Counted from the first letter of the stretch, positions 33,615 through 42,315 are shown. The stretch is 52,793 bases of DNA from Thermoplasmata archaeon (GCA_036395115.1 DASWDU010000047.1:1-52793); one strand, 5' to 3'. Notes: generated by a model not told the origin, from the letters alone. Numbers and translations are program-made.

Positions 33615-34802
33615 TCAGAAGAGGACGACTCGGACAATCTCACCCTTCTCGATCCGGTCGACATCCGCGGGAATCTCGACGTAGCCGTCCGCATGGGCCA
33701 TCGATGTGATCGCGCCGCTCTCCTTGTACGCCGGCACCGCCTGTCCGTCGACGATGCGGACGGTGTGGAACTCGAGGCGACCGATCTTCGAGGCGAGTCG
33801 CATTGCCAACGGCACCTCGATCACGGTTTCCCGCGCGGGCGGCAATCGCGCGATGCGACGGAGCATCGGGGCGAGGAGCACGTAGCCGTTCGACAAGCAC
33901 GAGGTCGGGTTCCCGGGGAGCCCCAGGACCGCCGTCCCATCCACGAGGCCGAGGGCGGTCGGCCGCCCGGGCTTCACCGCGATCCCATGGAACACCAGAT
34001 CGCCCATCGATTCGAGGGCCTCGGCAACGAGGTCTTTCTCGCCCACGGACGAGCCGCCCGAGACGACGACGAGATCGTTTCCGGCCGCTTTCTTCAGCGC
34101 GGTCCGAAGCGTCGCCAGCCGGTCGGGCGCGCGCCCCTCCAGCTTCGGTTCCCCGCCATTTTCCCGAACGACGCCGGCGATTGTGTGCGAGTTGACGTCG
34201 TACACCTGGCCCGCTCGAAGCGACCGACCGAGCGGGACGACCTCGTCGCCCGTGACGAGGATCGAGACGCGTGGCTTCGCGTACAGGCGGACCCTCGCAT
34301 GGCCGATCGCCGCCAGTGCGCCGATTTTCGCGGGGGTGAGGACCTCTCCGGCGTGGACGACGGTGGATCCGCGTTCGACGTCGCTTCCCCGGCGCGAGAC
34401 GTTCTCCCCCGGTTCGACCGATTCGCGCACGGTCACGCGATCCCCATCTCGCTCCGTGTCCTCGATCATCACGACGGCGTCCGCACCCCCTGGCATCGTC
34501 GTACCCGTGGCCACCTTCGTGCATCGGCCCGCGCTCACGACGGCGCGGGGCACGCCATCCGCATGGTGGGTCTCGATGCACCGGAGCGCAACGGGGTGGG
34601 CCGTCCCGGCACGGACCGAATCCTGCGCCCGGACCGCGTATCCATCCATCGCCGCGCGATCGGCAAGGGGCACGTCAATCGCCGAGCGCACATCCTCCGC
34701 GACGACTCGCCGCAACGCGTCAGCGAGTGGCGGCGTCTCGGTGCGCTCGATCGGCCGCACGAGATCCACCGCAATCCGAATCGCTTCGTCCAGGGAAATC
34801 AA
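33615..34802 (-). CDS. moeA: Molybdopterin molybdenumtransferase MoeA
   Basis: The protein has about 395 residues with the MoeA domains in order. An N-terminal domain has DRAAMDGYAV and GTTMPGGADAVVMIE. The MoCF-binding domain has ILVTGDEVV, DLVVVSGGSSVGEKD, and VKPGRPTALG with LGLPGNPTSC. The last domain ends with ITSMAHADGYVEIP. MoeA inserts molybdate into molybdopterin. No ATG fits: the TTG at 34802 or a CTG at 34811 are the candidates, so the start is uncertain. It is co-oriented with moaB (56-base gap). Confidence 0.93.
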   Translation of the reverse strand: MISLDEAIRIAVDLVRPIERTETPPLADALRRVVAEDVRSAIDVPLADRAAMDGYAVRAQDSVRAGTAHPVALRCIETHHADGVPRAVVSAGRCTKVATGTTMPGGADAVVMIEDTERDGDRVTVRESVEPGENVSRRGSDVERGSTVVHAGEVLTPAKIGALAAIGHARVRLYAKPRVSILVTGDEVVPLGRSLRAGQVYDVNSHTIAGVVRENGGEPKLEGRAPDRLATLRTALKKAAGNDLVVVSGGSSVGEKDLVAEALESMGDLVFHGIAVKPGRPTALGLVDGTAVLGLPGNPTSCLSNGYVLLAPMLRRIARLPPARETVIEVPLAMRLASKIGRLEFHTVRIVDGQAVPAYKESGAITSMAHADGYVEIPADVDRIEKGEIVRVVLF

Positions 34803-34858
34803 CGCCTTCAGCGGTCGCGCGGCATGGCCCGCGTGGCTTTCGTGATCGTGAGCTCGCT

Positions 34859-35359
34859 TCAACGCTCCATCACCCCGACCGCATGCCCGAGCTCCGGGAG
34901 GATGAGCTTCTCGATTGCGAGACGACACGCGTCCGGGGAACCGGGGAGACAGAACACGAGCCGGCCGTGGTAGACGCCGGCGACGGCACCGGAGAGCATC
35001 GCGGCGCTTCCGATTGCCTGGTATGACAGCGAGCGGAACAGCTCGCCGAATCCGGGCAACGTCTTGTCGAACGTCGAGAGGAGAGTGGGGATCGTCACGT
35101 CGCGCTTCCCGAGCCCCGTCCCGCCGTTCGTCAGGATGGCATCGCAAGTCCACGACGCTTGCTCGACCGCATCGAGGATCGGCTTCGCTTCGTCCCTGAC
35201 GACGACGTAGAAGAGGACCGAGTGACCGGCGCGGAGCAGGAGGTCTCGGATGAGTCTCCCGGACTCGTCCGTCTCCGTGGTCCGGCTGTCGGACACCGTC
35301 ACGATGCCGCACTTCACGGAGGCCGGCGCGTGTTCTTTGTGCTTCGCGGGGACCGCCAT
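34859..35359 (-). CDS. moaB: Molybdopterin adenylyltransferase (MoaB/MogA family)
   Basis: The 166-residue protein contains the MoCF-binding fold: VKCGIVTVSDSRTTETDESG, CDAILTNGGTGLGKRDVT, and LVFCLPGSPDACRLAIEK. The TNGGTG and DVT elements bind the pterin. It activates molybdopterin with ATP for MoeA. The ATG at 35359 gives a proper N-terminus. A TATA-like CTTTAGA is about 35 bases upstream, and a palindrome of the type also found near moaD lies just beyond it (35412-35431). Confidence 0.9.
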   Translation of the reverse strand: MAVPAKHKEHAPASVKCGIVTVSDSRTTETDESGRLIRDLLLRAGHSVLFYVVVRDEAKPILDAVEQASWTCDAILTNGGTGLGKRDVTIPTLLSTFDKTLPGFGELFRSLSYQAIGSAAMLSGAVAGVYHGRLVFCLPGSPDACRLAIEKLILPELGHAVGVMER

Positions 35360-35411
35360 GGACAGGATGCGCTGAGAAGACCGGCGACGGTCTAAAGGTT
35401 GGCCTTCCAAA

Positions 35412-35431
35412 TTAACCTTGAACAAGGTTAA
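35412..35431. promoter_or_regulatory. Palindrome TTAACCTTG-AA-CAAGGTTAA upstream of moaB
   Basis: This is a perfect inverted repeat with nine-base arms. It lies about 15 bases upstream of the TATA-like box of moaB. Its arms nearly equal those of the palindrome at 42855-42874, which precedes the gene just upstream of moaD. The shared site suggests joint regulation of the molybdopterin genes. Confidence 0.6.
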
Positions 35432-35471
35432 CTCTTCGGAGCGGCGGGGAGGACGGCACGGCCCGCCCGGA

Positions 35472-37097
35472 CTAGGCCGCGAGCCGGAGGAACGGCGCGA
35501 CGCGGTCGGCCACCGCGGGATCGTCGAGGGAGGCGGCGAAGGCCGGCAACGAGGCAAACGGCCTCGCTCGAACGATGCGCGCGGCGCGCTTCGCCCCGAT
35601 GCCCGGGAGGGCGGAGATCGCCGCGAGGGGCGCGCGGTTCACGTCGAGTGGGTACTCGACGGCCGTCAGCGAGCGTTGGCCGTGGCTCGTGACGCGTACG
35701 TCGACGAACCGGTTGAGCGGCGCGTCGTAGGGCAGCCCGACGAGGATCGGATACGTCCCGATCTGCCGGCCGTAGGCCACGTGGCCATCTTGCAACTCCA
35801 GGAAGATGTCCCGAAGGACCGTCCCTTCCGGGACGACCCGTTGCAGCATCTCGTGATCGATTCCGGTCCGCACGGCCTCCTTGAATCGCCGGAATTCGCG
35901 ATACAGTCCCGTCGGCTCGAACTCCCGGCGCACGGGCCGCACCTGGCGGATGTTGATCCGTCGAACCCAGAGGTCCTCCTCGAGGAGCCGCTTCAGGAAG
36001 GCGAGGTTCAGCTCGAACGTCTTCTTCGTCTCGCCGTCGAGGCCCGCGACGAAGTTCAGGCCGGGCAGGAGACGCGGCATGCCGTTCTCGCCGCGCTCCC
36101 GGCCCACCGCGTTCACCATGCGGATCGCCTCGAGGCATCCGTCCGCATCGATGTTCAGGTTGTTCGCCTCCGTGACGCGGGGATCGGCCGACTCGAGGCC
36201 GAACGACAGAAGCGTGCCGGGGGTTGAAAGGCGCACGAGGTCTCGCATCGACTCGATCGCCTCCTCCGGATGCGCGATCATCATCGCGGGATCGCCGTTG
36301 TCCGTGTGCAGCACCTTCAGGTCCGGCGCGGCGGCGCGAATTCCCTCGAGCAGCCGTCGAATCGCACCCACGTTGATCTGCGGTGTCGGCGAGGATCCGA
36401 GTCCGATCGCCTGATAGCTGAAGAAATCCGCCTGGCCTCCGAGGCGGAAGTTCACCGCGCCGAGTTCGGCGAGGCGGCGGACCTCCGCGACGACGCCATC
36501 GACGGGACGGAACTTCGGCTTGCCGTACATCGGCTCGATGCAGAACGAGCAGCCCTTGTTGACGTACCGGACGCACCCTTTGGACGTATCGAGCTCGACC
36601 GTCAGCGGCTCCGGGAAGTCCGGGTGGGCTCGGATCACGTCCGCCCCGAGGAGCGCCCAGCGGTCCCATTCCTCCACGGTGCGGTCGCGGTGGGTCCACT
36701 CGCCGGTCCGCAGCCAATCGAAGACCGCCGTGTCGATGTCGCGCAACGCCACCCAGTCGAACGGCTCGACGAGCGCCTCATCGTAGTAGCGAAACCGTGC
36801 GAGCGGGCCGCCGAAGACGCGCGGTCCTTCGAACGCTCTCGCGTGTCGGACGATCTCCCGCTCGCTGATGGGCAAGCTGCGGAGGTATTTGCCCGGCACG
36901 ATCGGCCCCGAGAGGACGACGAGCAAATCGCCTCTCGGCGAGGCGCCCGCGCGGACCCGATCGATCGTGACGTATTCCCAGTCGTGCCCGGCGTCGTGGA
37001 CGGCGCCTGCGACGTATCTCGGGTACGGCGAGATGTACGGCGGCACGCCGAAGTTCGAGGGCTCGTCGACGTAGCCGTCGAGGATCACGACCTTCAT
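35472..37097 (-). CDS. Radical SAM protein with C-terminal helix-hairpin-helix
   Basis: This 541-residue enzyme has an N-terminal B12-binding-like Rossmann region (about 1-150). The radical SAM core follows, with the cluster motif GCVRYVNKGCSFC (about 182-194), whose spacing CX7CX2C is longer than the usual CX3CX2C. Other core motifs are LGGQADFF and SFGLESADPRV. The C-terminal 60 residues hold HhH motifs (ISALPGIGAKRAARIVRARP). Archaeal proteins of this type are conserved, but their reaction is unknown; the HhH suggests a DNA or RNA substrate. The ATG at 37097 is 30 bases from a CTTAAGT box. Confidence 0.88.
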   Translation of the reverse strand: MKVVILDGYVDEPSNFGVPPYISPYPRYVAGAVHDAGHDWEYVTIDRVRAGASPRGDLLVVLSGPIVPGKYLRSLPISEREIVRHARAFEGPRVFGGPLARFRYYDEALVEPFDWVALRDIDTAVFDWLRTGEWTHRDRTVEEWDRWALLGADVIRAHPDFPEPLTVELDTSKGCVRYVNKGCSFCIEPMYGKPKFRPVDGVVAEVRRLAELGAVNFRLGGQADFFSYQAIGLGSSPTPQINVGAIRRLLEGIRAAAPDLKVLHTDNGDPAMMIAHPEEAIESMRDLVRLSTPGTLLSFGLESADPRVTEANNLNIDADGCLEAIRMVNAVGRERGENGMPRLLPGLNFVAGLDGETKKTFELNLAFLKRLLEEDLWVRRINIRQVRPVRREFEPTGLYREFRRFKEAVRTGIDHEMLQRVVPEGTVLRDIFLELQDGHVAYGRQIGTYPILVGLPYDAPLNRFVDVRVTSHGQRSLTAVEYPLDVNRAPLAAISALPGIGAKRAARIVRARPFASLPAFAASLDDPAVADRVAPFLRLAA

Positions 37098-37292
37098 GGA
37101 GGCTTTGCCATTCCCGTTGGCGTACTTAAGGCTGAACTCGGCCTTCCGGGCCCGTCTCCCGGCGAAGCAGAGGCCGGCGCCCGTCGCCGCCATCGGACCG
37201 CTTGGAACCCCCGCAAAAACTGTTCCAATATGACGAAGTACCCACCGACCCACCTATCACGTCCTCGCCGGCAGTGACTTCTCGCGTTCGCT

Positions 37293-39041
37293 GTGGGAGA
37301 GGAGGGGAGCTTCACGTCTCTACGAGAGAAACTACGATTCGGCAATCGAAGCGTGGGCAAGGGCATACCGATCGCAGGAATGGCGGGCCTCATTGCGGTG
37401 GCCCTTGTGGTGGCCGCCCTCGCCACGCCGCCACCGTCGCCGGCCGTCGACTCGAGCCTGTTCGAACTCGGTCCCGTGCAGGGCGCGGACATCGTGTGCG
37501 CGGCCCCGGATCCACCGCCGGACTGGGGATGTATCTTCGACGCGAACGGGAACGCCGTGAACCTGTTCGGGGGCGACGTCGCCGCCTTCTTGAAGGACGA
37601 TCAGTCCCAAAGCGGGGCCTCGGACCGAACGACGTTCTCCGGCGCGGGCGGTTCGAACAAGAACAACGATCCCATCAAGAAATGGCACTGGGACGCCGGC
37701 AATGTGCCCGCGAAGGACGACTTCTCGAACGCCTACGCGTGGGCGACCGTGAACGCGGACGGGCACCTCATCGTCTATTCAGGCTTCGAGCGGATCGACG
37801 CGTCCGGCGACAGCCACGTCGACATCGAGTTCTTCCAGGCGAGGGTCGCGTTGGATGAAGCACTCCCGTGCGACGATCCCGGCGCGGACCCGACCCCGTG
37901 CAATTTCGTCGGGACTCGGACGGTCGGAGACATCATCGTCTCGATGGACTTCACGATCGGCGGCGATTTCGGATCCTTGTCGATCCGGGAGTGGGATGGC
38001 TCCACGTACGTCGAGATCGGCTCGCTGGGCGCCGAGGGATGCAACGCCGCGGACACGATCTGCGGATTCAACAATGGCGGCGACATCAACGGCGGCCCAT
38101 GGCCGAACTACGACCGGCACGGGAACGAAATCACGAACCTGCCGAAGAACGCCTTCACGGAGTTCGGGATCGACATCACCGCGGTGGCCCGGGAAACCCC
38201 GTGCATCTCCGTCGTGATGGGGAAGACGCGGAGCTCGCAGTCGTTCACCGCCGAGCTGAAGGACTTCGCGCCGCCGACCGCGTTCCCCGTCTGCAGCCTC
38301 ACCTGGCACAAGGTCGACAACAAGGCCCAGCCGTTCGGCGGGGCCACGTTTGAGCTGTGCCGGACCCACGACTACGTCAACGGCCAGTTCGTCGACATCC
38401 GGGACGTCTGCGTGACCGTCGTCGACAACACCGACGGCGACTTGGACGCCGGCGACGTGGACATGGACGGCGCGCCGGGAGAGTTCCAGGTCAGCGTCAC
38501 CGTCCTCGGGAGATACACGCTCCGCGAGACGGTCGCGCCGCCCGGCTACGGCCTCGATCCGGACACCGTGACGGTCGACTTCATCGGCACGGCCCTGCAC
38601 GTCGACGTCGGGGAGGCGTTCGTGGACGAGCGACCGATCCTGAAGCTGACGGAGTTCGGGTACACGAACACGCCGACGGGAACGCCGACCGGGGGCGTTG
38701 TCTCCGGGACGACCGTGTACACGGTCACGCTGAAGAACTTCGGTGGCGCGACCGGGCTCGTGTCCGGCACGCTGACCGTGACCGTGTCGAATGCGGGAGG
38801 CGGGACCTTCAGCTGTTCCGGGAGCGGGGTGTCCGGCTGCACGCTGACGTTCTCCGGGGTCTCCTTGGCCCCGGGAGCGGAGGCGACGTTCAGCCTGACG
38901 CTCGTGTACAGCGACATGGCCGACGGCGCCGTAGTTTCCGCGAGCCTGTCCGCGTCGTACACGACGCCGCCCGACACGACGGTGGTCCGGGTGCCGTCCG
39001 GGGTCCCCGCGACGATCTCCTTCACCGTACAGGCGGACTGA
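37293..39041 (+). CDS. Secreted surface protein with SpaA/prealbumin-like domain
   Basis: This 582-residue protein has a hydrophobic signal segment (about 27-46) and a beta-rich N-terminal domain (about 50-330) with Asp/Asn/Gly-rich strands. A prealbumin-like domain (about 344-450, GGATFELC...GRYTLRETVAPPGYGLDPDTV) is the pattern seen in SpaA-type pilin domains. A final domain (about 455-580) is Thr/Ser/Gly-rich. There is no C-terminal membrane helix, so it is probably released or bound to another surface protein. The start is the GTG at 37293. It ends before a strong terminator (39054-39084). Confidence 0.7.
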   Translation: MGEEGSFTSLREKLRFGNRSVGKGIPIAGMAGLIAVALVVAALATPPPSPAVDSSLFELGPVQGADIVCAAPDPPPDWGCIFDANGNAVNLFGGDVAAFLKDDQSQSGASDRTTFSGAGGSNKNNDPIKKWHWDAGNVPAKDDFSNAYAWATVNADGHLIVYSGFERIDASGDSHVDIEFFQARVALDEALPCDDPGADPTPCNFVGTRTVGDIIVSMDFTIGGDFGSLSIREWDGSTYVEIGSLGAEGCNAADTICGFNNGGDINGGPWPNYDRHGNEITNLPKNAFTEFGIDITAVARETPCISVVMGKTRSSQSFTAELKDFAPPTAFPVCSLTWHKVDNKAQPFGGATFELCRTHDYVNGQFVDIRDVCVTVVDNTDGDLDAGDVDMDGAPGEFQVSVTVLGRYTLRETVAPPGYGLDPDTVTVDFIGTALHVDVGEAFVDERPILKLTEFGYTNTPTGTPTGGVVSGTTVYTVTLKNFGGATGLVSGTLTVTVSNAGGGTFSCSGSGVSGCTLTFSGVSLAPGAEATFSLTLVYSDMADGAVVSASLSASYTTPPDTTVVRVPSGVPATISFTVQAD

Positions 39042-39053
39042 GTCCGAAACGAA

Positions 39054-39084
39054 AGGGCGCGCGACGCGCGCCCTCTTTCCCCTT
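39054..39084 (+). terminator. Hairpin terminator after the surface protein gene
   Basis: AGGGCGCGC and GCGCGCCCT form a perfect nine-base stem with a three-base loop (39054-39074), followed by a C/T-rich run CTTTCCCCTTTT. It starts 13 bases after the stop codon. Being symmetrical, it could also stop transcripts from the convergent gene at 39175-39429. Confidence 0.6.
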
Positions 39085-39174
39085 TTGAACCCGGCGTGTC
39101 CAGTCGTCGAGGGCTTCGACGGGACGCGTCTTGGACGCGGACGGCCCTCGGGTCCGTTCGGTTCGCGTCCCGGA

Positions 39175-39429
39175 CTACTTGCTGCCCCACCGGCCGATGA
39201 CGATGATGAGGCCAATCATCACAAGCGTCAGAACGAGCGCAGTCACAAGATAGCCAACCCATCCGATCGGTGTGATCGTCTGAAACGTCGTGTCGACTCC
39301 CGCCACCTTGAGCCCGCCCGTTACCACGTTGTTCCACAACAGTGCGATCACGAACCCGAAGGCGGCCGCCAACGAGGTCGAAATCGTCTTTCGCACTTCC
39401 GACATTGAGACTTTTCGTTCCTCCGCCAT
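39175..39429 (-). CDS. Small membrane protein (DUF5654-like)
   Basis: This 84-residue protein has two membrane helices, the first in TISTSLAAAFGFVIALLWNN and the second after WVGYLVTALVLTLV, separated by a short loop. The pattern with ALLWNNVV resembles the small archaeal DUF5654 family. The function is unknown. It lies upstream of the surface protein terminator on the opposite strand and 41 bases downstream of moaC on the same strand. Confidence 0.7.
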   Translation of the reverse strand: MAEERKVSMSEVRKTISTSLAAAFGFVIALLWNNVVTGGLKVAGVDTTFQTITPIGWVGYLVTALVLTLVMIGLIIVIGRWGSK

Positions 39430-39470
39430 GGTGGATCCCCGGCCCCGGATTGGTGGGGGGAATCTAAGGC

Positions 39471-39923
39471 CTACGGTCTCGCCTTCCGATCGCCCTTCTC
39501 CTTCGACACGACGCGGACGTCCTCGATCCGTGCCGTCGGATACTGCCCGCCGCGGTCCTTCTCGAGTGACTTCACCATGTCCCATACGGTCAGCAGCGCG
39601 ACCGCGACGCCGTAAAGGGCTTCCATCTCCACGCCGGTTTTGTACGTCGCCTCGACGGTCGTCGTCGCGGTGATCCGATCGCCTCGCACGTCGAACGTCA
39701 CGCCCGCCGCGGTGATTGGAATTGGATGGGTGTGAGGGAGGACCTGCCATACGGTCTTCATCGCCTGGATCGCGGCAATCTCCGCGGCCGCGATCGGATC
39801 GCCCTTCTCGACACGGCGAGCCCGGACCGCGCGGATCGTCGCGGGCTTGAGTCGAATCGAACCGGAGGCCACGGCCCGCCGGCGCACATCCGGCTTTCCC
39901 CCGATGTCGACCATCTTCGCCAT
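39471..39923 (-). CDS. moaC: Cyclic pyranopterin monophosphate synthase
   Basis: The 150-residue enzyme makes the cyclic pterin intermediate of molybdopterin. The signatures are MVDIGGKPDVRRRAVASG, VLPHTHPIPI with the catalytic His, and KTGVEMEALYGVAVALLTVWDMVKSLEK, in which the Lys and Glu residues are catalytic. A TTTAT box lies about 29 bases upstream of its ATG, so the transcript is likely leaderless. MoaA, the partner enzyme, is not in the window. Confidence 0.95.
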   Translation of the reverse strand: MAKMVDIGGKPDVRRRAVASGSIRLKPATIRAVRARRVEKGDPIAAAEIAAIQAMKTVWQVLPHTHPIPITAAGVTFDVRGDRITATTTVEATYKTGVEMEALYGVAVALLTVWDMVKSLEKDRGGQYPTARIEDVRVVSKEKGDRKARP

Positions 39924-39996
39924 TGCGCGGCGCGACGGGGGCGATGGACCATAAACGTTGGCGAGTTCGAGATCCGGGCCTCTTGCGGTCCGCGGC

Positions 39997-40096
39997 GTTT
40001 GTCAACGTGCCGCTCCGCTGGCCCCGCGCGTTCGGGCCGGCCACGCGTGCGTGAGCCTTTGTCAACCGCCGCACGTCGGACGTGGCAAGGATTAAC
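39997..40096 (+). promoter_or_regulatory. Double TTTGTCAAC motif and promoter of the first small secreted gene
   Basis: GTTTGTCAAC (39997-40006) and CTTTGTCAACC (40057-40067) are 60 bases apart. The second is followed by CGTCGGACG and an AAGGATTAAC box (40087-40096). The same order occurs before the paralogous gene at 41475. The predicted start of transcription is near 40118, giving a leader of about 30 bases. Confidence 0.5.
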
Positions 40097-40148
40097 TACG
40101 ATCCCGCCGGCTCCCGACCGTCGCGCGCCCGCAAGGGCGCCGCACGGG

Positions 40149-40460
40149 ATGGGAAACATGCGGAAGCTGTTGCGAATCGTGGGAGTGACCGTAGCCGTCG
40201 CGATGGTCGCCGTCGTCGTGGCGGTCCTGCTCCGACCAACGAACGGACCGGCGACGACCGCCGTCGTGGACCAACCGAACCCGACGACACCGACGCCGAC
40301 GGAGCGGCCGGGTCACGGGCACCATGCGCACGATGCGCACTGCCTGAAGGCGAGCCATCACACCCCGGACCACGCGCGGGCCCATGGGGCGCACGGGCAT
40401 CGGCACCACGCCCACGCGGCTTGCGCGGCCTCCGTCATCGCGGAGCTCGTGCGCCTCTGA
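40149..40460 (+). CDS. Small secreted His-rich protein with Cys-x26-Cys
   Basis: The protein has 103 residues. An N-terminal membrane helix (about 9-28, VGVTVAVAMVAVVVAVLL) is followed by a Thr/Pro-rich linker and a His-rich C-terminal domain with two cysteines exactly 26 residues apart. It has 17 to 18 His in about 40 residues, which suggests metal binding. It aligns without gaps to the protein at 41475-41816 across the Cys-x26-Cys unit (shared P-x-x-A-R-x-x-G-A and AAC). No known family was recognised. The promoter is described at 39997-40096. Confidence 0.65.
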   Translation: MGNMRKLLRIVGVTVAVAMVAVVVAVLLRPTNGPATTAVVDQPNPTTPTPTERPGHGHHAHDAHCLKASHHTPDHARAHGAHGHRHHAHAACAASVIAELVRL

Positions 40461-40579
40461 GCGCCGGGCTCTCGGGATCCTTACCCCGCCAGGGGGCGCG
40501 GCGCGGGGCCGTCGAGGCCCCGGGCCCTATTCGCGTCGGCCGCGTCCTAGGTTTGCGAACCCGGCCGACGTTACGGAAC

Positions 40580-41137
40580 TCAGGTAGGGTTTTCCCCAGC
40601 TCGTTGGAGAACCTCTCGAAGGTGGTCGGATTGATCGCTAGACGGGCCTTCGAGCCCGGTAATCACGAGCGTCGTGAGAGGCTGAAGGCGAGGGTTCAGA
40701 CCCGCACGAGAGCCGGGAACTCCCGGCATCAGCCAAATGCGGATGCCGCGATCGAGTTCGACTGAAACCTGCGTGTTTCGGAGCCAACGGGACTTAGGGT
40801 GCGAGCGGGTGGGTCGTACGCCAAGGCCCGCTTCACGCACCGCGGTCTGGATTTGTGGAAGGAGCTCCTCGAGACGCCGCGGGAGGCGAATCCACCATGC
40901 ACCCCGCCATCCCGAGTTAGGACCTGTGAAGTACAGCAATAGGCCGAGAGGGATTCCAGCGAGAGCTAGAACAAGGAGCGGGACCAGCCACAACCGGCCT
41001 CCAAGCTCGTAACTCACCGCTGTCGCGAGGAGAAGAAATCCCGTAATCAGAATCGCCGCTAGGGACATGCGTCGAGCGGCCATCGGATTGTTGTACCGCC
41101 ACCTCGACATCCCAAACCTTGCGCCAGGGACGGTCAC
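40580..41137 (-). CDS. Small membrane protein of unknown function
   Basis: The protein has about 185 residues. Two adjacent membrane helices (about 25-75: LAAILITGFLLLATAVSY, then LWLVPLLVLALAGIPLGLLLYF) are followed by a soluble domain with RRLEELLPQIQTAVREAGL, WLRNTQVSVELDRGIRIWLMP. No family was recognised. The frame is open to 41203; the GTG at 41137 lies about 33 bases after a GCTTATCC box, and an ATG at 41110 is also possible. It lies between the two small secreted paralogues on the opposite strand. Confidence 0.5.
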   Translation of the reverse strand: MTVPGARFGMSRWRYNNPMAARRMSLAAILITGFLLLATAVSYELGGRLWLVPLLVLALAGIPLGLLLYFTGPNSGWRGAWWIRLPRRLEELLPQIQTAVREAGLGVRPTRSHPKSRWLRNTQVSVELDRGIRIWLMPGVPGSRAGLNPRLQPLTTLVITGLEGPSSDQSDHLREVLQRAGENPT

Positions 41138-41208
41138 TTCGGTCCTTCCGTGAACGTCCGTTGTCCGGATAAGCATCAGCCTCCCCACATGATGATTCGG
41201 CACAGCTC

Positions 41209-41311
41209 CTTTGTCAACCGGACCGCGCCCGTCTGACGCAGATTCTGAGGTGCGTCACACGCGCGCGCGAGGACGTTGTCAAGTCGCGGCGTCGGACGCG
41301 AAAACCGTTAT
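41209..41311 (+). promoter_or_regulatory. Double TTGTCAA motif and promoter of the second small secreted gene
   Basis: CTTTGTCAACCG (41209-41220) and GTTGTCAAG (41276-41284) are 65 bases apart. The second is followed by GGCGTCGGACGCG and an ACCGTTATG box (41303-41311). The block from TTGTCAA to GTCGGACG matches the one before the gene at 40149 with about 80% identity. The leader would be about 140 bases long. Confidence 0.5.
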
Positions 41312-41474
41312 GTACCATGGCCGGGCCTTTCGACGGCCGCGTGCGGAATGGGATGCACGTGCACGAAGGGATGGGACGGATGATCGCTACGCGGTCTTCG
41401 GACAGCGAGTCCTTTCAGCCCGGCATCGCGACCTGCGCGACACGAAACCCCAAGGAGAACAAAGAGGTGAACAC

Positions 41475-41816
41475 ATGACACGGCGAAAGCTAGCAGTGGC
41501 CGTGATCCTGGCTGTGACCGTGGTGGGGGCCTTTGCGGCCTACGCCTTGCGGCCGACCGCGACGTCGACGAACGTCGCGGTGAACGAGCCGAACTCGGAC
41601 ACCGGGAACACGGGAACGGGCGACGGCACGACGCCGAGTACTCCGCCGACACCGCCTCCTACGAGGGCGAGCGAAGGGCCGAAGCACGCGATGTGCGTCC
41701 ACATGAACGACCACATCCCGGAGCAGGCCCGGACCCGCGGCGCGAACTGGTATCGGTTCTACGACCAGGCGGCGTGCAGCGCGACCAACGCGCTCGCGAG
41801 CCTGATCTCCTTCTAG
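41475..41816 (+). CDS. Small secreted protein with Cys-x26-Cys, second paralogue
   Basis: This 113-residue protein has an N-terminal membrane helix (about 5-24), a long Thr/Pro/Gly linker (about 30-62), and a C-terminal unit with two cysteines 26 residues apart. It matches the protein at 40149 in spacing and at P-x-x-A-R-x-x-G-A and AAC, but lacks the His-rich stretch and instead has WYRFYD. A strong ribosome-binding site AGAGGTGA (41463-41470) precedes the ATG at 41475. The leader of about 140 bases is long for this genome. No known family was recognised. Confidence 0.65.
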   Translation: MTRRKLAVAVILAVTVVGAFAAYALRPTATSTNVAVNEPNSDTGNTGTGDGTTPSTPPTPPPTRASEGPKHAMCVHMNDHIPEQARTRGANWYRFYDQAACSATNALASLISF

Positions 41817-41904
41817 GCCGAACGCAGGGCGGAAACCTCTTTCCCCCTCACGGGGGATCGTGGCGCGGGGTCGACGCGACCCCGGCCGAATTTCCCAGGC
41901 CACC

Positions 41905-42315
41905 CTAGGTCCGGCGCTTCCGGCGGGACGGCGGCCGCCCCGGAGCCGCGGACGATTCGGTCTTCCAGATCGGGACGATCCGCTTGACCTCGTCCATCGC
42001 CCACGCGCAGGCGGCGAACGCCGCGCCCCGATGGGCGGCGGAGCACGCGATGACCACGGAGTCGTCGCCGACCGGCACGCGGCCGACCCGATGGACAATC
42101 GACATCTCGAGGACGCCGAACTTCGACTTCGCTCGATCGGCGAGGGCTGCGAGTGCTTTCTCGGCCATCGGCTCATAGACCTCGTAGTCCAGCGCGCGGA
42201 CGCCGGCGTCGGCCCGCACGGTCCCGAGGAACACGACGACGGCGCCGGCGTCGGCCCGGCGGACGCGGTCCACGACCGACGCCACGTCGATGCGAGACCG
42301 TTGGACCGCGATCAC
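41905..42315 (-). CDS. moaE: Molybdopterin synthase catalytic subunit
   Basis: The 136-residue protein transfers sulfur from MoaD thiocarboxylate to the pterin. MoaE features visible are AGAVVVFLGTVRAD, LDYEVYEPMAEKALAALA, IVHRVGRVPVGDDSVVIAC, and AHRGAAFAACAWAMDEVK, then VPIWKTE. The catalytic Lys is in the last motif. The GTG start overlaps the moaD stop as GTGA (42315-42312). The C-terminus is basic (RPPSRRKRRT). Confidence 0.95.
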   Translation of the reverse strand: MIAVQRSRIDVASVVDRVRRADAGAVVVFLGTVRADAGVRALDYEVYEPMAEKALAALADRAKSKFGVLEMSIVHRVGRVPVGDDSVVIACSAAHRGAAFAACAWAMDEVKRIVPIWKTESSAAPGRPPSRRKRRT

